A program made the position numbers and the translations under genes. DNA of 64,000 nucleotides, taken from positions 1,638,040-1,702,039 of the forward strand of contig NW_004797311.1 of the NCBI RefSeq assembly GCF_000002075.1, given 5' to 3'. Positions 1-12,800 of this stretch are shown here, in pieces (within the stretch, counting starts at the first letter, position 1; every line of letters begins with the position of its first letter). Under the pieces are notes generated by a model, which saw only the letters and a list, made by a program, of their open reading frames with translations, was not told the origin of the DNA and ran no database searches. Origin of the DNA: Aplysia californica. Taxonomy: Eukaryota > Mollusca > Gastropoda > Aplysiida > Aplysiidae.

Positions 1-60
1 CCACAGCCAATCAGAGCACCACTAGCTTACCCACAGCCAATCAGCTTCTGGCTGACGGGC
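1..60. promoter_or_regulatory. Paired CCAAT boxes, possible promoter
   Basis: The block CCACAGCCAATCAG occurs twice, starting at 1 and 31, so two good NF-Y-type CCAAT boxes (AGCCAATCAG) sit exactly 30 bp apart in the same orientation. Such pairs are common in TATA-less promoters. The nearest gene downstream is the ankyrin-repeat gene whose first coding exon has a splice acceptor at 745, so a 5' untranslated exon must lie upstream. Possible donors (AAG/gtgaga near 288 and TAG/gtgagc near 365) are present. A promoter role is inference; the repeat could also be a simple duplication. Confidence 0.35.
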
Positions 61-745
61 TGCTGCTAGCCGCATGTGAGGCTAGCTTAGCCTTCATTCA
101 CAGAATTCTGTGCCTTCATTGCAATTGCATTGCCAGGTCTCTGGTATTATATAAGCATTACCAGTACTCAGTTGATGGGTTTTTGTTCTGTCCCTGAATA
201 CACAATTGTACAGCGCACTTGCAGCCCAAAAATTACATGAGCATAGATCTAAATTTAGCGATGATTTCTTTTTGTAGGTGCCGTAAGGTGAGATTCCCAG
301 TCCCAACCATCCAAACAACGGCGTCAACGGGCACCTGCTTGCCTTAGGCTTTACTAAGGCCTTAGGTGAGCTTCTTGCTTGTCCTGGCCTGGACTATAAG
401 ACTGTACTACACTCAAATACACTGTACTGTAGTACTGACTGTATACATGTGTGGGCAAGAGTCAAGAGAGTTGAACTGTAGCCAAGGCAGGCTACAGCTA
501 CCGGCTAATGTCATGTAGATTTAAGTTAAAAGTACAGCATATATAAAATGTCATGATGAGATTACTACACTCCTGTTACACTGTCATTGTTATATATATA
601 TATATATATAATGTCTCTTGCCTACCTACCTTTGCTTTTTTACCTTTTAAGTGGGACTGTCCTGCAATTAAATCAATTCTACAACAGTACTCATCTCTGA
701 ACTTGACTCTAGCTGTCATGATATGATTTTCTTCTCATCATGCAG
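61..745. other. Upstream region without coding sequence
   Basis: No coding exon is visible here. It holds two candidate splice donors (near 288 and 365) that could end a 5' untranslated exon, and a (TA)n run at 591-610. Confidence 0.4.
591..610. repeat. (TA)n microsatellite
   Basis: About 20 bases of TA dinucleotide lie upstream of the first coding exon. Confidence 0.8.
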
Positions 746-878
746 ATACGTGAAATGTCTTCCCAACAAGCCCCTGGGCAGATTGACAGAGGCAGGAAGA
801 GTAGCAAGATCATTTTGAGTATGGATGTTGACCAAGAGTCGAATGACTTGGAAGTGGAAACAGTCTTGTTGGCTGATG
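746..878 (+). CDS. Ankyrin-repeat gene, exon 1 (first coding)
   Basis: A pyrimidine-rich acceptor ends at 745 and the donor is gtaaaa at 879. I chose ATG 755 as the start because ATG 740 overlaps the acceptor (its next codon is the CAG of the splice site). The exon encodes a polar leader beginning MSSQQAPGQIDRGRK and ends in phase 1. No domain is visible. Confidence 0.6.
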
Positions 879-3800
879 GTAAAAAATTGTTTTTTAAACT
901 TTATTTTGCATTGTATACTCAGCGGCAATAGAAATTGTCCACCTGGAAAGAAGCCTGTATTGTGGTTATTCTTCAACATATAAAAACACAAACAGACACA
1001 GACATATTTTTAAAGTATAATGTCAAGAAGTGTTTTACCTTTTTCTTCTTGATCAAGTGTCATATTGTGGCACAGTGTTAAGCACAAACGTGTACCCCTT
1101 GATTTCAAAATTTCATGTCAGTAGTGGGCATTGTAGCCCTTTGCAATGAGGCAAGCTTGGTATGTTCTGCGCATTAATCAAGTCAGTTTTTTGTTTCTTA
1201 TTTTAATTAATTGTTGTGGCAGTTCATTCCACTCTTGAATCAAAGCTTCCAGTCGTTGCACAATCTTACTGTCGTTTTAGGAACTACCTTTTAGGCTCAG
1301 TCTGTTCAAGCGTGATTGAAAGATGGCAAATGTTGGTCTTTCTCAATGTCCGAATGTGTTTTAACGCCGTTGTATCCTTCTATCGCTGAACTCTTTCAGT
1401 GTTTGTATGAAATTGACGTGCAGAGCTGGTCATTGTGAGAAAGTGATCTCAAAGATACCTGAGCAGTGTTTGTCTGTCTTCTTGGACGGTATCGACCCAT
1501 GGTCTGCCTGGTCTGGATCTGTCAGGTGTAACTCTAGTGACTTGGAACTAATCTTTGAGGATATTAATGGTAGGATGGGAGCAATGAAGCTTTCACGCCA
1601 CTCTACGGGCCCATAGTACAGCTTGGAGTGTTCAAATTGTCCAACCGCGCTCCTCAAGGCTTAACCTTGGCATCTTGTAAAGCAATTTAAGTCAGCAAAA
1701 GCCAGCTGAAATGCCTTAATAACTTGTTTTTTCGGTTCTAAAATCGCTGATGTGTTGATCTAAAGACAATTTAGATGATTTCATAATTTCGGCGGAAAAT
1801 AAGTTACAAAACATGTTAATTTGTATGTGGGTCACGTGACCGCATGGTTAAATTTTTGTTCAGGTAAAAGAGCAACGTGGAGTCATGGTTGAGTACATGG
1901 TGAGTGATGTGCAAAATTTCGCTCTCTTACTCAAGTGAACTACGGCGCAGTTACAAAAAACAAAGTGGAAAGTTTCTATTGCCGCTATTTAATTCTAAAA
2001 TTTGGCTTTTTGAACAGTCGGAATGATTTTTGGGAACAATCTTTTAAAGCCGCAAGTGGATTGACGTCATATCTGCCATCGCAGTTTTAGTTTATTTTCG
2101 AAACTAAGAGTAGTATTGGCAAAAGTCCCTATCAAACATGTGACATTCTCATACATTGCAATTACTGTGTGAACCAAAATAGGAAGGACTTCCGCTACAA
2201 GCGACAGCCCCAACAAACACAATAAAGAAGAGGCCTAACCCTAACTCTGAGCGGCTTCCAGTTAACTCGTCACACGGTGAAGTCGTTACAGACCTCGTCA
2301 CAGTTATCTTGTCACATACTTGAACTTGTGAAAAACGTGTGGCGAGTTCACTGTGGATTGGCAGGCAAACCCACACATGTCAACCTTTAATTAATAATAT
2401 TTTTAAAATACAAAACTAGAGTTTTATTCAATCAAAATCTACACCTGTCAACCTTTCTGAGAGACAGAGAAAGACAGAGAGAGAGAGAGAGACATTGTGA
2501 AGTAACTAAGTACAGCAGAAATATCTTGCCCATCAAGGCCGAACGTTGCCAACCGTTGTTTACACGGAGGAGTTGGTGCGATGAGTTCACTGTATATACA
2601 GATACTTTTTTTTCGGTGAACTTGCCACGCGTTTTTCAGCTGTGCCGACCTCGCTGTGTGATGAGTTCACTGTTTCCCCTCTGGCCATACCCCTAACCCT
2701 AGCCTGAACCCTAAACCCTCTATTCTATACTCTATTTCATAGTGGTCGCTCGTTATGGAATTCTTCCCCAAAAAATGATTCAACATAGGCTTACAGGAAG
2801 AAGGAATGTTTTTATAAGGTACCTTAAGATTAAGAGTTGAGAGGATGGAACATTTTGGGTCCTTTACCCAATGACAAAATAAATATTACTATTACTGTCC
2901 TCAGACTGCCTTTGTGTTTAACTTTCTCCTTTTTCCCACTGATCTCAAAAATATTTTACATAAAAAATCCAAAATCAATAAGAGTAGGCTTTGGCAGCCA
3001 CTCGGGCAAAATTTAAAATTTCCTACCAACTGAAAATGTTAGGTGTGTCCTGCACGCTCAAATGACCTTATGCAGTTGCGAGCGCCGTAAAACCCTTACC
3101 CCCTCACCCCCGAAAGGTCCAATTGGGAAGTGGGCGTTATAGAAATCTACTAATCATTAGTAGTAGTAGTGGTAGTACATGTATTACGATTATTAGAAAT
3201 CATGGCATAAGGTAAGCGTAGTGCAGTTTCTCTCCCTGTTTCCATGTCTATTTCCCTTTGACTGTGCTGGCTTTCCCAATGACATGTCATAATTGGTCAC
3301 TTTTAAGCACTAGGGGGCTATCCCGCAAAATGCTGTTTTGAGAAAATAGAAGGTACAGTTTTTGGACCCTTATTCAGTTTCTTTAACATACAAGGAGAGT
3401 TTCCTCTGTAACCAAACAAGTATACACACCAATTAAACCAAACTTCTCCTATAGGTAGGGCAATGCCCATTTTTGGTGTAGGTCAAGATTTCTGGAAACC
3501 CCCGAAATCTGAGTTAGCCTGCTCATCCTTACAATTAAAAGCGACCAATTATAATGCAAACTGCTCATTCTGTAAGCATAATATTTCAAAGGGCTCATAC
3601 ATATTTTTTTTTCATTTATCTATTTTTTTCTCCCAGGTGAATCTGATTCAAGCATCAAAGGTTCTTCCAGTCTGGTAATAATTTGTTTACTGGTGAAAGA
3701 GAAGTTCGATGACAACCACAATAAGAGTTTTAAAAGGCTATTAGATCTAGCTTAATTATGTATGGTCAATCTTTCTATATATCAGGAATGTAAATATTCC

Positions 3801-6800
3801 TGCTTTTTCCGTTTTTTCCAGCTGACTTGCACTTGGGCCCCAGCTTTTAACAAAAGTCTTACTATAAACAATACATTTATATATACTAAATAGAGATTAT
3901 TTGTTGTAATAGAGGGAAAGAAACAAATATAATTTAGTCCAACTGTATTCTTATTTCAGTCAGTGCACGCGCCGTATATTTTCCGGCTTTTTTTTCAAAA
4001 CCTGTTTACATCCCATTCCCTGATATATGGCTGTGAATGCTGGACAATTTCCAAAGATAGAAAAAATGAACTTAAAGCAATGGCAATGTAGTTTCAAGGA
4101 AGGTTGTTTCGAGTTTCATGAGAGAAAAAGAAACTAAATGAGGTATTGCTGAAAGAAGCCCTAGTGGGCCGCCTAATTATATAAAAACAATGAGGGAGAG
4201 ACAAATGCAGACTTAAATTGACCTGAAATGTCTTGTAGTACTTATAGGACATTTTGCTCGCACTGGAAAACGAAACGGCATAAGAGGCAGGGATAGACAA
4301 TGAACAACTTACTTACTGAACTTAAAGAGATGGGTGACGGGGAAAGACAAGAACAACATACATTAGTTTTTTTAAGAGATTCCAAGCAAAGAAAGCGAGT
4401 GGCAACCAATGATCGCCGATGTCTGTTTAAGATCTGCCATACCGTGATGATGATGATGTCTGTGTGGTGTATGTGTCTGAGATGTTTGTATGCATGAGAG
4501 AGATTTATTTGTCTAATTTTTTAAAATGTCATGTGTGTTTAAGAAGTGGGAGAAGATGGAAACTACAAAGGACAAAGAAAAAATATAGTAGAGGTGGGGT
4601 TGCGATAAGAACACTGCATTGGTATGACAACTGAATTGTGATGATGCACAAGTACCCAAAATGAAATAGGTGTATTGGAAATTACCTTTGTAACATTATG
4701 AAGAGAACACTGTTACTGAAAGTGCGCCTTTGATTTTATATATATAAATATATAATGAGTTGGGGTTTTTTTTAGGTAAGTGTTTTACAGCGCTAGCAAA
4801 TGCATAAGGTCATATGAGCGCGCGGGACACATTCTACATTTTCAGTTGGTAGGAAATTTTGAATTTTGCCCGGGCGGCGGCAGAAGCCTACTCTTATCGA
4901 TTTTGGACCACCAAGGGATCTTTAATGTGCTCAACTTGCACATGGGACCTCCGAGATTTTTCGCCCTTGTCCGAGAAGGCTAGGTGGAGATCTTTCCTGC
5001 CATAAGATCAGGGGTGTAGCTGAAAGATAGCAGTAAGAAAGAGCTAAGGAGTGGCAGTAGAAAGGCTGTAGTAAGAGTCAGGAGTCCAGAGGAAGGGGGA
5101 TGGGGGCAGAAAGTGGAGACTAAAGCAGACGACAGGACATTGCATGAAAGCAGGAAAGGAAGTGAAAGGAGACAATTTAAAGAAGAAAAATTTATGTCGC
5201 TATCCGGATTTGAACCCGAGACCTATTGAATGAGAGGCAAACACCTTAACCTATAGGCCACAAGAGCCCCCCCCCCCTCTATGATGTTCACTTGGTCACT
5301 GAGATCAACTTTGGGGATTAGGTTTTTATTCATTTACTTTCATAATTAGGAGGGGACCTTATTGATTTTGTGCTTTTGCTACAGAAAATTACACAAATTG
5401 GAATTGACTTAGATGTGAAGAATTGGCCTAGACTTGATCACCCATAAAACAAGATAATGGTGAATGGAGACAACAGAAGAGTATACTATGAGGTCATATG
5501 GTTAATTTAACAAAGAAATCAATCAGCTTTTTACTTGTGCACTGTTTTAAATCATAAATTGGAGGAAATAGTATTTTACTCTACTATGTACTGGTTTCTT
5601 TAAATTTTCTTTATATTTTACCAATTTGCTTCTCAAGGTGTGTGATGGCAATACAAATGAGCTGTGGAATACATCTTCTGTTTACAAGGGACAGATGTGT
5701 GAGTTATAAATGTTCCTCTGTTAAGAAAAAACATGAATAGAGATAGAAGTTTGAATTCACCATTGTTTGTCTGTCTGTTTATCCACCCTCCTATTTTTTT
5801 ATTTTTTTTGTTGCAAGCTTAAATTGGTTAATTTGGTTAATGCATCTATAATAATATCTTGTTGTCTGTGTCCTTAGCTGATATTGGTAACGTTAACCCT
5901 ATCCGTACGCCCTAGGGTCATTTTGTACCCCCGGGGTTGTATTCTTCACATTTTAAAATACTTCTAGTACGAAGATCTCTTTGAAACTTTCAGTATTTCT
6001 CAAAAAATCATTTTGACAGACTGCTATGCAAAGCATACAGATCGGATTAACGTGTAACGTGCAAATTTCCTCTTTGGAAAGTGGTGGCACAGGTTCCCCA
6101 TGATAGTAAAACATGACGTACGGATATGGTTAATCAAAGGTATTGGACGTATTTTGAAAATCTGGTTTCAGTCTTTCCAAAGTTTGTGGGTGGTTGGAGA
6201 GTGCTCTGGAGTGGCTTGCTCCTTTCCTATCAAACATTTATGGGCCTTATCTCTCCTCCTTCTTTTTTTGTGTTTGTTTCGCTCTTTTAAAACATCTAAT
6301 CAGCTCCTTTTTGCTGCTGTCTTTCAGCCACACCCGTGATCTTAGGGTACATAAGATCTAACACCTAGCCTTCTTGGATAAAGGTGAAAAATCTCGAAGA
6401 TCCCTTGTGCAAGTTGCGCTCGTTGAAGATCCTTTGATGGTCGAAAAATTGATAAAGGAGTTGGCTAAGGCTGCAACCCGAGCAAAATTCCAAATTAATT
6501 CCAGCCAAAACTGAAAATATTCTACTCAGTATAAAAACATATTATAAAGTACCTTCAAAATCGGAATATGGCTGCCTACTAAGAAGAAAAAACAGTCATG
6601 TATGGCCTGCAGAAGCTATACCCCCTACCTAACCTTATTTAGGCCACATATGGCCTATATAAGCTACCCCCCCTCCCGACCTAACCTTTTTTAGGCCACA
6701 TATGGCCTATATAAGCTTTCCTCCCAACTTACCTTTTTTAGGCCACATATATATTTCTCAGATAACCAAACTCTTTTAAAAAAGGGTGGGTGTTTTAACA

Positions 6801-9800
6801 ACTTGGTTGCATTGGGAAATTAACTCTTTGTTGAATGTGGATTCTCCAGACTATTACTTTCTCAAGTAGGCTCTCAATCTAATGGGGTACAAAAAATTAA
6901 AACAGATATATATATATATATATTATATATATATATATATGATCTTAGGGGTAGTCGACTGCTGGTTATATATATATAAAAAACCAGCAGTCGACTACCC
7001 CTAAGATCTAACAGGGGAAGGAAAAGAAGAAGAAATATATCATCTTTGACCCTTATTTGACTTTATTGTGTTGCAAGTGCCGTAAAACTTACTAAATCTC
7101 AAATTAAATTCAAACTTTTCAAGGTTTGACGTGCATTTAAGAGATGTGGGGATGGCTGTCAAAAGTCAGGGTCATAACTGCAGAAAAGCACTGAAGATGT
7201 AAACTTATCAAAAGTATGAAAAAGATGTTGCCAGTGTTTCAGGGAGGGAAATTGTGTCACAGTTTCAACGTAAAAATTGTACATTGTTTTGTGTTTTTCA
7301 TACCGTACTCAAATTCAAGCACATGGTTTTCATGCCCATTTGTCTCTTTTCGTATAGTTTATGTAAATAATTACATTTTTGTCAACAGTCGTCACGCTAC
7401 ATGATCTTGCTGCTAAAGGAGAAGTAGAACTCTTGTCTCATGAAGTGGCTAGAGGTAACTTTTTAGATCTGTCTCCCCTCTCTCTCTCTCCCTCCCTCTT
7501 CCTCTCCTTATTCCAGTTTCTCTCCTTCTCTCTCTCTCCCTCCTCTCTCCCCCCTCTCTCTCGCTCTCTCTTTCTCTCTCCCTCTCCATCTCCTTGTCAC
7601 CCTTTCCCATCCTACTCACCACCCCTTTTCTCTGACTCATTCTCTTTCTTTATCCCTCTTTTTCTCTCTCTTCTCTGTTTAAGATTTTTTCCCTTGCATA
7701 CTGTCCCTTCCCTCCCCCTTTCTTTCCCTCTCTTTTCACCTGCTTACCCCTTCTTTTTCTATTGTTCTTACTTGTGTCTCTTCTTATAGAATATATAGTT
7801 ATTATACTGCCTACCTTGGGACAATTATAAAGTTGGTGGTACAGCGGGGCTGGCAGTATAAATGGATAGCGCGGGTTGCCATTTTGACTAGTGGCAGACT
7901 GGTAGAGACTAGAAAAAAAAACTGGCCAGTCTAATCTAGAGTAGTCTTGCAGGGGTTGCCTTGCTCAGGGGAAAAACTAGTAGCGACATGAGCGCCCCCA
8001 GCTTAACTTTACAAAAATTCAAAAGTGAAGCTAGGAATACTAGGATCAGAAGCTAGGCCATATATGTCAAGGACCCTGTAGACATACGGGTTGGGGTTTT
8101 TTTCCCGAATCTCATCAGCCCTTGTGTCGCCAGATATTTTGCTGGCAGGCTGAGGTGATGCAGTTCCTTTGGTGAAGTTTTTTCCGGTGACTTTCAATCA
8201 TTCCATTTTTTAGAATATCGGCCAAACGCTAAAAATGATTACATTTTCATACTCAGCAAGTTAGGAGCAAATTAATGACAAATGCTATAAATTAGTAGAG
8301 CTCACAGCAGAGACGTTTGTGAGAAAGAGATTATTAAGCAGCCACCAAGTAGGTGCCGTGTTTGGTGTGTACCTCTGGTGGCCAGTTGGCTGGCAGTAAT
8401 GGGGGGACAAACTTACCTTAGCTTAATAAGGATCCTACAATTCGGACAGATGGCGGATGGTGGTGTAACGGTGCAAGTACTATGTTTGTATTGGTGTTCC
8501 TTTTTGTACATTGGCAAAACCTGGCAGTAAACAGGGCTGGTATTACAAGGGGAGGGGGGGGGGGGTTATCGAGGTTTTACTGTATGTGGAGACTTTTTCT
8601 TATCAATAATGTTTCTAAAATAAGTGCCCTAATAAATTTTCTTTTTTTTTTACAAGAATAAATCCTCTGTTTATTACAGATAAATCAACTGTTCCTAGTA
8701 ATGAAGATTGTATGACAGTACTTGAGTGTGCATCAAATACCAAAAACAATTATTTTTATTTCAAACCCATAACTTGCATGCAATAAAAGGTAACAGAATG
8801 TGCTTAATAGCCTGTACTCCGCTCATTGTTCACACCTTCCTTCACAAACACTACCGTAACATGCATACACATCACAGTCATAAGCACATGCACATAGTCA
8901 AATAGACTTGCAATACTTGCATACACACACAAAGACAGTTTGCTGCTCTTTATGAATTTGTGGTCTCAATTTCTGTAATATAGGCCTGCTTAATCTTAAC
9001 AAGATAAATAGATGACCTGACTATAAATTTGATAACCAAGATGGGATAATTGACTCCTTTTGATACGTGCAAGTTTTGTTGGTGCCATTTGTCAAAATGA
9101 TGTTTTAGACAAAGCTGAGGAGAAGAAAGCGAGCCTTGAAATTTGTCACAAGAAACCAGCATCAATCATCATTGCACAAAATGAGCATTGAAAATTGATA
9201 CATCATTGTGCTGGGTCAAGAAAAGACATACCTGTATCTTCTTAGTTTTGCACCGAGGAAATGTTTTAGTATTATAATTTAAAAAGATAAACAGCATTTT
9301 GTTTTCAGTCAAATCAGAAGGTAATTATTAAATTTAAATATCTTTAATTATGTTGTTTAAAGTCTTGGATGGTTTTTTTCCCAGGCACTAGTGTCAACGT
9401 TCTTGATGAAAATGAGCAAACACCACTCCACTGGGCAGCTGCAAATGGGCAGCTGCCTTCTGTTGTGTCTCTTTTAGACCATGGTGCAGATGTATGTCAC
9501 AGAGGGAAGGATGGAGCTGGTGCCATTCATGTTGCGAGTAGCTTCGGACATTCGGATATTGTTGACCTTTTACTTGGACATGAAGAGGATGTCAATGCTC
9601 CTGACAAAGTAATAAGATTTTAATACTCTTTCTCACAAGACTCATGCGTTTTATTTGAGTAAAACTTATTATAGCTGTACAAACACAAATTAGAACTTGA
9701 GGGGATGGCGACATTTGGCTTGAGTTTTCCTTGATATAATTTATAAGTGTAATGTTGATGTAATGTTAATGACAACCGAATTGCTAACCTTTTGTACTGA

Positions 9801-12800
9801 CTGCTAGCAACGTGTTTTACATGTGGATGTGGGTGCGCTGTTAGCTCAGTTGGTATCATGCTGAACAATGTTTAGATGACCCTAGTTTGGATCACTAACT
9901 TGGCATTCTGAAAGTTGGGTTCTTGGGGGGAGTCTTGAAGGCTCTCCACCAAATTGGCTCGCTCCTTTCAAAGGTTCTGTCTCTTACCTCATTCTCTGCC
10001 CATTTTTATACCTGCTTTCACTGGGTTGTCTCAGTGCATCCGATCATGAATGATAGGTGTATATGTTTGAGAAGGATTTTCGAAAGTAAAGGGAAATAAT
10101 AAGTATGCAGTGTCATACATATTTTGAAAGGTAATAAAATGTAGCATTGAAATGGGTAGCAAAATATTTGATTAGGCAAAGGACATAATTGATATTTGTC
10201 AGAGAACACATCCATCACACGTGAGCTAATAAAAAGATAGACTAAATTTTCTACTTTGAATATAAATAATGAAATTCATTTTTTTTTTTTTATGCACTCA
10301 TAAAATGAATGTTGCATTCAGTTCCCTTCATGTTCATGCAAAAAATAATGAAATTGTGCATTTCTAGCAGATTTTATTATCAATTTTGTAACATCACTGG
10401 GACTGTACCAAAAGTTGTATTGAATCAGAATTTTCCCAAGTTACACTAACATGTCCAAGTCTAGATTTAGATTTAGACATGTCATTATCCTCTTGATTTT
10501 CACTTCTTTTGGCTTTCTTTCCCTTCCATTTCCTAGCACTTCCCCTTACTCTCTTATCTTCAGCCATCCTCTTTGATGTCACTGTAAATTTAGATCTACG
10601 AGTTATGTCTTTCTTATCACGCCTATCACTCTCAATTCAATCATCACCCGAATCAGAATCTAAAGCTAAGGATTCTATCATCTCTATCCTCAAGTTTACT
10701 AAAGTTTAAAAAAAATTCCCTGGTCTGTGTCGCAACTGCATAAGTTCATATGAGCGCGCAAAACACAAGTTAGTTTTTTATTCGCTGTTCACTGCACGGC
10801 TAAGTACGGATCATTTGATCTTAAAACGTTAAAATATTTAAAATTTGGTGTAAATAAATATTTTTTCAATCTAAAATAACTTTCATAAAAATGTTTCATA
10901 ATTTAATTCTGTTTCTATAACTTCCCATAAAGGCCAATGGCCTTCATAAAATCCAAAATTCTGTTGAGACCAACGACGAAATGATGTTTATAGTTCCTTT
11001 TTGTCCTTCCTTGCTTCAGTCAGGTGCTACACCTCTGATGTATGCTGCATTCAACAATCATGTGGACTGTGTCAACACTTTACTCAACCATGGGGCAGAT
11101 ATCACTGCAAGAAACAAAAAGGGTGCAAGTGCATTTGAGTTAGCTGTCAAGCAAAGAAATAGTGATGGTTAGTTTGTGAGGATATTTTTCTGTTCTCTCA
11201 GAGTTATTTTCACATGTTTATGGTGTTATGTTCTGTTGTGTAACTTGAAAAAAAAAGGCCAACTCTTTAAAAAAAATCTAAATCCGTTGTGGAGGTTGAT
11301 CTGTGGGTCGCTAAAAAAATCAAGGGTCAGCACACTCTATAAATAGTATAAAAGCACTGTGGGTTGGGTTAACTGTTGTGTCTTTTCATCTCTTCAGAAT
11401 GGAAGGGATTTTTTTCCCCTTTGTTAAAATTTTCAAGAAACCTGTTTTGCTGTCAGAGCATAATACTAATAATATCATTGAAATGTGACAAGCCCACTCT
11501 GAGTTTTGCATATAGGTGCTTCATATATTATTATTTTATTGGTCAGTGGCCCCCTCATTGTCATTACTATAAGTGCTGCAGTTTGTCAAAAGGGTGAACA
11601 GGCCTCTTGTGCAACATTAGTTACTAATTGGCAGTATTTCACTTAGCAATTTTTAGGCCACTGGGGAGAAGAGAAATCACTTTTGACTCTCGAAAGTCTT
11701 TCAGTTTTGTTACAGATTGGCTTAAAGAAGTCCATAACATATTTTTTAACGTTTCCCCCCAAAAAAAAATTGGCTAAAAAATACTAGCGAGAGGAAATAA
11801 AGGTTTCTTTTTTTTTCATTACCAAACAGTAGACAGTTGAAGCTCTTGACAAAATGAATGTTTTATCGTGTGTTTTCAGTATTATGTATATAAAATGGAG
11901 TTGTATATCGCTTAACTGGAGACTGTTACACATGTGTTGCTAAAAGTTCCTCGGGGTTCTTTGAGTAAACTACCTTTTCAATACAGTCCACTTATGTATG
12001 ACGTGTGTTATTTATACAGTCGAACCTGCCCTGACGGCCACCTCTATAAGACGGCCACCTGTACAAACGGCCACTTTCCATTCCCTCCCCTTGCTTTTTG
12101 TCTATATAATTTAACTGTGTAAAACGGGCACCTGTCCAACGTGGCCGCGGCCACCATATTTTAACACACAACCCCTATCACACTAAGCAATTACACCTGT
12201 CTTAGACGGCCACCTTAGTGACTCCATTACTTTTTGTCATAAATTGTGCATTGACCCTTGGCGTTGTGGGCGAGCCGTCATAATCTAATCACCTGTTGGT
12301 GTGTAGGTAGTCCTTCCAACCAATCATGTTGCGTAGGCTCCTCCTACTGTTGACCAATAGGTACCAATTTCCTGCTGCTGGTGAGGGAAGCGTGTGATCC
12401 CTCATAACCGATAAGCCCCGCCCAGAACTCATACACAAATCGTAAGTGAGATGAGTGGTCACTGTTTACCCAGTCTGCTGCAACAAAGTAACAATGGACG
12501 TCAACGTGGACTTGTGACAGAGGCGTCGCTCGTTCTTCGAGTGGTGGCGACCCATATGTTTGTTTTGCCATAGCACTCGGTCCTCCTTGTCTGACACATT
12601 TCGTTTTATTGTCACCTTTGCTCAAAATCAGCATTAAAATAAAAATAACAAACAAAATACAAACCAACAACAACAACAAAGACAACAATAATGCGGCTAC
12701 TTTCGATTTGGAATAGGGTTTGTTTTCTTCATCTTGATCAGTCCTGCCTAAAACGGCCACCTGTCTTATACAGCCACTTTTCTCCTTGACAATGGGTGGC

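Noticed and set aside
2689-2720. Telomere-like CCCTAA words (also TTAGGG words near 43890)
   Set aside because: Too short and irregular for a telomeric array; more likely drift or element sequence.
7379-7789. 136-codon frame continuing past ankyrin exon 2
   Set aside because: Only the first 25 codons are exon; the rest is CT-rich intron after a good gtaact donor.
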